The notes under the pieces are model-generated. The model saw nothing but the letters and a program-made list of their open reading frames with translations. It ran no database searches and was not told the origin of the DNA. A program made the position numbers and the translations under genes. Positions 58,584-64,000 of a stretch of DNA of 64,000 bases are shown in pieces (positions within the stretch are counted from its first letter, which is position 1; every line of letters starts with the position of its first letter). Origin of the DNA: Bog-756 sp963710495 (GTDB lineage Bacteria > Actinomycetota > Acidimicrobiia > Acidimicrobiales > RAAP-2); the NCBI GenBank assembly GCA_963710495.1, contig CAVQAI010000012.1:310001-374000 (forward strand). The letters run 5' to 3'.

Positions 58584-59780
58584 ATGTCCGTTGGGGAGGA
58601 TGTTGTTCGTGCTCGGTGGATGAGCGGAGATTTGAATGAGCCGGCGTTGGACAATCGAGCCGCACACCTCGTCTGGGAGACGCTGGTCGAATACCTCGAG
58701 ATTACCCAACTGGCCAATGATGTCTTCACCGAACTGGACCATCCGCCTTCGGTCATCACGGCAATGGGACCGGCGGCACCGACCGCTTCGCGATTTGACG
58801 CGGAGCGGGTGTTGGCAAGCAAAGACGCCCTCGCAGCTCTGGACCTTATTGGCGGCCTGTTGCGAGATTCCGGTTATCAGTCCAGGACTCATCCCGATGC
58901 CGATGCTGGCGTTCTTGCTTCGTTCGCCCGAGGCCGCTCCGTCACCAGTGATGGCCTCGCCTCGGAGATCGGCCAGAGGTCAATAGACGCTCTAGTCGGC
59001 GTCGATGCCGCAGTCATCAACGGGGGGCAGATCGTGCCGACCTTCTCAATCATCGCTGTTGGCCGTCTGCTGGTTCTCGTACCTCCGCAGTACCCACCCG
59101 ATGATGATCTCGTCTACTTCGGCCCAGATTCCTTGCTCTTGCTTCAGCACGTTTGGTTAGTTGCTCGAGGCGGCCGTCTTGCAATCGACCTTGGCACAGG
59201 AACTGGTTACCTGGCTGCGGCACTCGCCTCGCGATACGAGTTGACCATTGGTACGGACCTTCGACCCGCCACCGCAGCCGCTGCGGCGCTTACCTTTCGA
59301 TTGAATGCTCGATTCGGTGGGCCACTGGCGGCTTGCGTCGCCGATCTCGGCCGAGGACTGAATACCGGGTGTGCCGACCTGGTGATCGCCAATGCCCCGT
59401 GGCGACCCTCAGGTGAACTCGATGATCTCGTCAACCGACGAATATGGGCTGACGGCGGCCCGTTCGGGCTCGAAGCACCAAGGCGGTTCATCGTAGAAGG
59501 AGCGTCACTGCTTGCTCCGGGGGGCGTGGCGATTACTCAATGCCTCGACGTCCGGTTCGGGCGAAACGGTCCAGCTGGCGACCCCCAACCGTTGGTGACT
59601 CTGGCTGGTGAGCTTCAAGACAAGGGTTTCACCGTAGTCATCCATTCACCGGGCCACTCGGACGAACCAATCGACCTGACGAGACATTTTTATCGTGAGA
59701 CACGCGCCAGCGAGATCACTTTGGTGAACGTTGTCGTGGAGCGACCGGCCGGTCATCTCAAGATTTCGCCATTCTCTTAG
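58584..59780 (+). CDS. Class I SAM-dependent methyltransferase, PrmC/RsmC-like
   Basis: About 398 residues if ATG 58584 is used; ATG 58509 would add 25 residues and neither start has a clear ribosome-binding site. The N-terminal ~190 residues are helical and not recognised (VWETLVEYLEITQLANDVF). The methyltransferase fold starts with RLAIDLGTGTGYLAAALASR (SAM loop) and TIGTDLRPATAAAAALTF, followed by DLVIANAPWRPSGELDD. The NAPW motif is close to the NPPY/NPPW motif of enzymes that methylate glutamine, adenine or guanine nitrogens. The C-terminal part (APGGVAITQCLDVRFGRNG) completes the barrel. The target may be a protein or nucleic acid. Confidence 0.7.
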   Translation: MSVGEDVVRARWMSGDLNEPALDNRAAHLVWETLVEYLEITQLANDVFTELDHPPSVITAMGPAAPTASRFDAERVLASKDALAALDLIGGLLRDSGYQSRTHPDADAGVLASFARGRSVTSDGLASEIGQRSIDALVGVDAAVINGGQIVPTFSIIAVGRLLVLVPPQYPPDDDLVYFGPDSLLLLQHVWLVARGGRLAIDLGTGTGYLAAALASRYELTIGTDLRPATAAAAALTFRLNARFGGPLAACVADLGRGLNTGCADLVIANAPWRPSGELDDLVNRRIWADGGPFGLEAPRRFIVEGASLLAPGGVAITQCLDVRFGRNGPAGDPQPLVTLAGELQDKGFTVVIHSPGHSDEPIDLTRHFYRETRASEITLVNVVVERPAGHLKISPFS

Positions 59781-59881
59781 AGAAGTCGGCAGGAGTCACG
59801 GGTCTTGCCGGTCGCTCGACCGGGCGATCCGGGAGCACGTTGACCTCAAGAAGGTTCGGTCCCCAGAGTTACACTACAGAG

Positions 59882-60145
59882 ATGCTCAAAGTCTCCCTGT
59901 CACTCACCGGGCCAACCAATGAGGTGATGGCCCTTCTTCCAGTGTTGTCCAGCCAAGGAATCAAAGACGCCACTGCCGATGTGATCAACGAGGATGCGGG
60001 CGGAGGAATCGCAACCGGTCGAATTTCTATGAGCGGCCCTCTTTTGCCGATCACGGAACTTTTGGGAGCCCTCAGCGAATTCGTGCGCCAGGATGGAATT
60101 GCCGCAAATCCTGGGCCCGTCATCTGGGTTGGCGACGGGGAGTGA
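59882..60145 (+). CDS. Hypothetical small protein
   Basis: About 87 residues from ATG 59882. It reads MLKVSLSLTGPTNEVMALLP, then IKDATADVINEDAGGGIATG and LLGALSEFVRQDGIAANPGP: a short alpha/beta protein whose amino-acid use is normal for coding DNA. The AT-rich stretch just upstream (TTACACTACAGAG) may be its promoter. No family is recognised. It lies between a methyltransferase gene and a 450-base gap, all on the plus strand. Confidence 0.5.
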   Translation: MLKVSLSLTGPTNEVMALLPVLSSQGIKDATADVINEDAGGGIATGRISMSGPLLPITELLGALSEFVRQDGIAANPGPVIWVGDGE

Positions 60146-60594
60146 GGTCCGCCGCCTTCCTGACTCGACAGTCGGGTGCAATCGACCGGGGAGGCCTGGG
60201 CGACTGGAGCGGCGTGGCGCCGAAGCAGCCGGCGCCCGGGCTTCATTCGTCCTGATTGCTGGCTAAGGTTGAACGTGTGGCGGAGTCGGCGGATCTCCCA
60301 AGTGGCGGAGAGTTGAGATTGCCCTGGCTGGGGCCGGCTAGCCCGGCGTGAAGGTCGAGGATGAATACTGGGTCGAATGCAAAGACGGCGGACCCGATCA
60401 TCTGGCTGGTCACCGATAACCGGCAGGGTGTGGGTTTGTTCGGCATGGCGTGGCGGCGCGCTGCTCTTCGATCTACGGGTCCGGCTATTGCGGCGGAGCC
60501 GAGTCGGGCCGGGTGCCTTTTTCCATGACGTCTTGCACACTCATCGCTTGATCAGTTCGGAAGCAACCAAACCCGAGGGCGGAGGAATCGAGTC
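60146..60594. other. Intergenic stretch with one doubtful small frame
   Basis: A 55-codon frame at 60361-60528 (MNTGSNAKTADPIIWLVTDN at its start) has AAGGTCGAGG just before the ATG, but its second half is alanine- and arginine-rich and resembles no family, so I do not call it a gene. The region should contain the promoter for the zinc-ribbon membrane protein at 60595. Confidence 0.4.
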
Positions 60595-62388
60595 ATGAGC
60601 GATCGAACATGGGATGCCGATGGCAAGGCAGGCGAGGCGCTTCGGTACGTCGTCCGGACATTCGGTGAGTCGATCTGCTTCGAGGTGGATCGCCTGAGAA
60701 GCACCCTTAGCGACCTGTTGCCCGAAGGAACTTCAGTGCGGGAGATGAGTCTGTTGGTCGCCGCCGCCAGAGCCGGGGTCCCTTCGGAGCTGAGGACACA
60801 GCTCTCAGCCGGAATGAGCCCGGACGGGGCGGTCCAGCTCGTCGCCCAGCGGCTCGGCGAGGCTCAGCCGTTTGATCCCGAAGGTTGCGCCTGGGTCACA
60901 CGGCAGTTCGCCACCGTACTCACCGATTACCCCATTCCGGCTCCGGCGGTGCCGGTACGATCGCCGATCGGCGAGACAGGAGGAAGCGCCCCACTGGACG
61001 GAGCTTCTACGCTAGACGGCGAGCAGACCGTCTTCCCTTCCGGACCGCCGGCATGGAACACACCTGGCGATGGGCAAGCGATTCCCGAACTCGCCGGTAT
61101 CCGGGTTGCCGCGCTCGATCCCGTCCGCCGTCCTCTGACCCTATGGCTTCTCTCGGGGGCTGCTGCTGCCTCGGCCATTGCCGCGCCGTTTACGAAACTG
61201 ACCGTCCTTTTTGCATTGACTGGTGTCGCCTTCGGGCTGTTCTCGGCTGCTTCGTTCATCGGTGCTTCGTGGGCCCGCGCCCCGGGCTCACTCAGATGGA
61301 ACGATGCCCGGGACCTCCTTGTTGCCGCGATCGGGTCGGGTGCCGCTGCTCTCGGCTGGTTCGCCCAGTCCGTCTCGAACAGCTCGCAGGACCAAACGGG
61401 GATCTTGGACGCCGGAATCGTCTTGGAGGTAGTCGGGGTAACCGTCGTCGGTGTCGCCGTGATTTCCTTCGCCCTCGGGTACCGGCATTATCGTGGCGGC
61501 CGGCAGGGCCGCTCTCCGACCGCGGTGCTCGCCGCCGTCGCAGTGGGGTCCATCCTCTGGTGGGTTCCCGATGCCTATGGGCTCACCTGGTTCACCTTCG
61601 ACCTGAGCACGGCGAAGGTGTTGTTTGGAGCGGTCGAGGGAGGAGGGGCACTGCTCGTCGGTGTCGCCTTATTGGTCGCTGCAGCCTTGTCGCTCGGTCC
61701 GCCTGCGAACTTCATCCTCGCAGGGCTCGGAGCAATGCTTACCGGCTTCACACAGGTACGGCTTTTTTACACCCAGACCAGCAACTCCGGCACCTACTAC
61801 GCAATCGGGTTCGGGCTTATCTGCCTGTCGCTCGTCCTCGTCGCCGTCCGCACCCGGGGTAAGCCGATGATCGTCGGCGTCGCGCCAGGCTCCGTTGGTA
61901 TGCCGCTCCCGGTGGAAGGGCAACAACGATCGAAGCCCGCGGCAACCGTTTCGGTCGCGAAACGAACGCTTTTGGTGGGAGCCGGTATCACGGTCGCTGG
62001 CATCGTGATCCTGGTCGTCACGTACAAGCTGACGTCGACGCGGTACTTCTACTTCGGCCCCATCGTCGTAGGCTTGCTCGTCATGTACCGCGGCGCTCGC
62101 GCCTGGCTCGCGCTGACCCGACAGACATCGAGGGTTTCTCAGACTGCCGGCTCGAGCCCCATGGGCGTTTCGACGGCGAGCACCGGCGGCACAAACGCGC
62201 CGGCCGCAACCAGTAGCACCATGAGCGGATCGGCGGACGCGCAGACCGGAGCCACAGACGGAGCATCAACCGTTGTCCCACCGATCGCCTCCACCACCGC
62301 GTTCTGCCCTGGGTGCGGAAACAAGCGAGGGGACGGGGCGCGCTTCTGTGCGTCGTGCGGACGTCCGTTCGAGCCAGTGCCCGGGTGA
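60595..62388 (+). CDS. Multi-pass membrane protein with C-terminal zinc ribbon
   Basis: About 597 residues. The first ~180 residues are soluble and acidic (ALRYVVRTFGESICFEVDRL, then LVAAARAGVPSELRTQLSAG). Then come about 9-10 hydrophobic helices (from LTLWLLSGAAAASAIAAPF to FGPIVVGLLVMYRG), a Ser/Thr/Ala-rich linker and a C-terminal zinc ribbon FCPGCGNKRGDGARFCASCG with two CxxC knuckles. Zinc-ribbon tails of this type occur on many bacterial membrane proteins and may bind partners. I do not recognise the membrane family and cannot name a substrate. GAGTC ATG 60595 has GGCGGAGGAATCG upstream, a good ribosome-binding site. Confidence 0.7.
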   Translation: MSDRTWDADGKAGEALRYVVRTFGESICFEVDRLRSTLSDLLPEGTSVREMSLLVAAARAGVPSELRTQLSAGMSPDGAVQLVAQRLGEAQPFDPEGCAWVTRQFATVLTDYPIPAPAVPVRSPIGETGGSAPLDGASTLDGEQTVFPSGPPAWNTPGDGQAIPELAGIRVAALDPVRRPLTLWLLSGAAAASAIAAPFTKLTVLFALTGVAFGLFSAASFIGASWARAPGSLRWNDARDLLVAAIGSGAAALGWFAQSVSNSSQDQTGILDAGIVLEVVGVTVVGVAVISFALGYRHYRGGRQGRSPTAVLAAVAVGSILWWVPDAYGLTWFTFDLSTAKVLFGAVEGGGALLVGVALLVAAALSLGPPANFILAGLGAMLTGFTQVRLFYTQTSNSGTYYAIGFGLICLSLVLVAVRTRGKPMIVGVAPGSVGMPLPVEGQQRSKPAATVSVAKRTLLVGAGITVAGIVILVVTYKLTSTRYFYFGPIVVGLLVMYRGARAWLALTRQTSRVSQTAGSSPMGVSTASTGGTNAPAATSSTMSGSADAQTGATDGASTVVPPIASTTAFCPGCGNKRGDGARFCASCGRPFEPVPG

Positions 62389-62672
62389 TCCCCGGTGAGC
62401 TACCGCTGGTCAGTCGGTTCTCCAGCCGTGAGGTCCGACGGGCTCGCGGCTGGTGACCTAGTGTCAGCGTCGCGGGTTCGAACAAGTGGGCACCTCGCGA
62501 GTCGAAATTGATGATCATGCCAACCGGAGTCCCTCGTGAGCCTTGGCGTAGATCGTCTCGATGTGCGGGTGTCCAACGATTCGTGTCGATGCAGCGATCC
62601 GTGTTGGTTCGCTCGGCGGGTCTTTTCAGGCCAGCCTTGCTCTGCCAACACGTGGGATCGTGAGGAAGTCCC

Positions 62673-64000
62673 TTGGTTCGGTCTTCGCAGGTTGGTCCAG
62701 GCGACCCGGAAATCCGTCTTCTCGGCCCACTCGAGGTGCTCCGCGGGAATGAGGTCGTGGACGTCGGCGGCCGCCGACAGCGGTCTGTTCTGGCGCAGCT
62801 CGCGCTGCACGTCAACCGCGTGGTCTCCACAAGCAAGCTTAGTGAGGGAGTCTGGGGCGAAGCCGGGCTCGATCGGCCACCCAACACTCTTCAGGTCTAC
62901 ATCTACAACCTCCGACGTATCCTCGAGCCCACCAAGGGCAAAGGCGACGCGTACCAACTGATCATCAGTCGCGATCCTGGTTACAGCCTGCAGCTCGCCC
63001 CCGAACTCGTCGACAGCGCCCGCTTCGAAGCCGGCGTCGCGGCAGCCCGACGGTTCCGGAGCAGTGGGCATGTCGCGAGCGCCATCGAGGACTATCTGGC
63101 TGCGGAATCTTGCTGGCATGGCCTGGCGCTGGAGGACCTCATCTTCGAGCCGTTCGCTGCGGTTGAGGCCAATCGTCTCGAGACAATGAGACTCGATGCG
63201 CTCGAAGAGCGGATCGATCTCCAGCTGCAACTGGGGGGTCACGATGACCTGGTCGGCGTGTTGGAGTCACTGGTGCGCGATCATCCGTTCCGGGAGGGTC
63301 TGCGGTCCAAGCTGATGGTCTGTCTCTACCGATGCCAGCGGCAAGCTGACGCATTGAAGGCTTTTGACGAGGGGCAAGAAGCCCTCCTCGAGCACCTCGG
63401 TTTGGACCCCGGACCGCGACTATCCGAGCTTCGGATCGCGGTTCTCAATCACGATCCCAGCTTGAACTTGCCCTCTGGTGCGGTCATCACGAAGGCCGTG
63501 GCCGATCCGCCACTGGCAAGCGACTCATCTCCCACGATCGGGCCACCTCGCCCCTTGCCTCGTCCGCTCACCAAGTTGGTCGGCCGCGGTGATGAAATCG
63601 AAAGGGTCCTTGGATCGGTTGAAGTGAACACCGTCACCACCGTCGTCGGAGCGGCCGGATGCGGAAAGTCTCGGGTCGCGATGGGGGCAACTGCCGAATT
63701 GGCTCCCTCGTACCCTGGAGGAGTGTTCGTGATCGATCTGGCGGCGGTCAACGACCCCAGGGAAGTCGGCGCCCGGGTGTCCCAAGAACTGGGCGTCCAG
63801 GGGGGTCAGGCGTGGCCACCGGCTCGCCGGATCGCCGAGGCGCTGCACCACCAGATGGTCCTCATCCTTCTCGATAATTGCGATCAGGTGATCGACGCCA
63901 CGGCCAAGCTTGCTGCGGAGATCGCCACTTCGACGTCACAATGTCGATTGCTCCTGACAAGCCGCGAGGCGTTGCGAGTACCTGGCGAATTCGTCATCGA
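62673..64000 (+). CDS. SARP-type regulator with ATPase domain (3' end outside window)
   Basis: The frame opens after a TGA at 62661-62663 and runs to the end of the window, at least 442 residues. TTG 62673 lies just after GAGGAAG and gives a proper start to the domain; no ATG or GTG fits as well. The first part is a winged-helix DNA-binding domain (EIRLLGPLEVLRGNEVVDVG, LDRPPNTLQVYIYNLRRIL). Next is the bacterial transcriptional activation domain (AIEDYLAAESCWHGLALEDL, LEHLGLDPGPRL). From about residue 300 an NB-ARC/AAA ATPase begins with Walker A VVGAAGCGKSRVAMGA and Walker B MVLILLDNCDQV. Such regulators switch on antibiotic or other gene clusters. Long minus-strand frames here are shadows. 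Confidence 0.85.
   Translation, partial: MVRSSQVGPGDPEIRLLGPLEVLRGNEVVDVGGRRQRSVLAQLALHVNRVVSTSKLSEGVWGEAGLDRPPNTLQVYIYNLRRILEPTKGKGDAYQLIISRDPGYSLQLAPELVDSARFEAGVAAARRFRSSGHVASAIEDYLAAESCWHGLALEDLIFEPFAAVEANRLETMRLDALEERIDLQLQLGGHDDLVGVLESLVRDHPFREGLRSKLMVCLYRCQRQADALKAFDEGQEALLEHLGLDPGPRLSELRIAVLNHDPSLNLPSGAVITKAVADPPLASDSSPTIGPPRPLPRPLTKLVGRGDEIERVLGSVEVNTVTTVVGAAGCGKSRVAMGATAELAPSYPGGVFVIDLAAVNDPREVGARVSQELGVQGGQAWPPARRIAEALHHQMVLILLDNCDQVIDATAKLAAEIATSTSQCRLLLTSREALRVPGEFVI

Noticed and set aside
60361..60528. 55-codon frame with a possible ribosome-binding site
   Set aside because: No family match, and the second half has the composition of a GC-rich non-coding frame; kept as a remark only.
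62465..62510. Possible tRNA T-loop (GGGTTCGAAC)
   Set aside because: The flanking bases do not form a T-stem, no acceptor stem or anticodon arm can be drawn, and no CCA-type end is present.
62400..63242. Long minus-strand frame opposite the SARP gene
   Set aside because: The plus strand codes a clear DNA-binding and activation domain in this stretch; the minus-strand frame has no family motif and is a GC-rich shadow.

Overview
The window is high-GC DNA with frequent GTG starts, short intergenic gaps and many 4-bp ATGA stop/start overlaps. It carries an F420-type luciferase-like oxidoreductase, a SARP-type regulator, sortase-type cell-wall anchors, a Zur/ZnuABC zinc system and several exported proteins built from GYWLV-DGG-FSFGDA repeats. 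Together these suggest a free-living actinobacterium, most likely of the Acidimicrobiia lineage. That placement is an inference from gene content; the window has no rRNA or tRNA gene.

Region by region: 0-7 kb holds the end of a DUF2332 gene, a frameshifted hemerythrin gene, a fructosamine-kinase-like gene, two small exported proteins, and a membrane PAS-PAS-GGDEF-EAL protein for cyclic-di-GMP. 7-13 kb is a zinc-homeostasis island: Zur, a solute-binding protein, an ATPase and two permeases, then an ArsR/SmtB-type sensor overlapping a histidine-rich protein. The zur gene seems to have fused at its 3' end to a truncated transporter gene. 13-21 kb holds an SDR, a LapA-like protein, a cold-shock protein tightly followed by a fatty-acid desaturase with a non-canonical start, an aldo/keto reductase, and an overlapping pair made of a GlcD-type flavoenzyme and a thiamine-diphosphate enzyme. 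21-24 kb has a divergent pair of tiny genes, one with a helix-turn-helix, a sulfotransferase-like coiled-coil protein and an amidase-like exported protein.

24-27 kb is the most interesting part. It is an apparent operon of a phosphonate monoester hydrolase-type sulfatase-fold enzyme, a PhnZ-type HD oxygenase and a PhnY-type 2-oxoglutarate dioxygenase, and could form a route from a phosphonate ester to free phosphate. The HD gene has a probable frameshift near its start. 27-39 kb contains two paralogous TetR-like regulators about 11 kb apart, a large fusion with a C-terminal rubber-oxygenase-type (DUF2236) region, a cyclase-ATPase-TPR signalling protein, an anchored pentapeptide-repeat protein and a cyclic-nucleotide-binding protein.

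39-54 kb is rich in exported proteins. The same beta-propeller-like repeat is attached to a phosphoesterase domain, to a lipase domain and to a second repeat family; a second LPFTG protein and a GT39 membrane glycosyltransferase lie among them. 54-64 kb holds an NDH-2-like flavoprotein, two exported proteins, a SnoaL-like protein, a methyltransferase, a multi-pass zinc-ribbon membrane protein and the start of a SARP-ATPase regulator that runs off the window. No CRISPR array, insertion sequence or phage module was seen.
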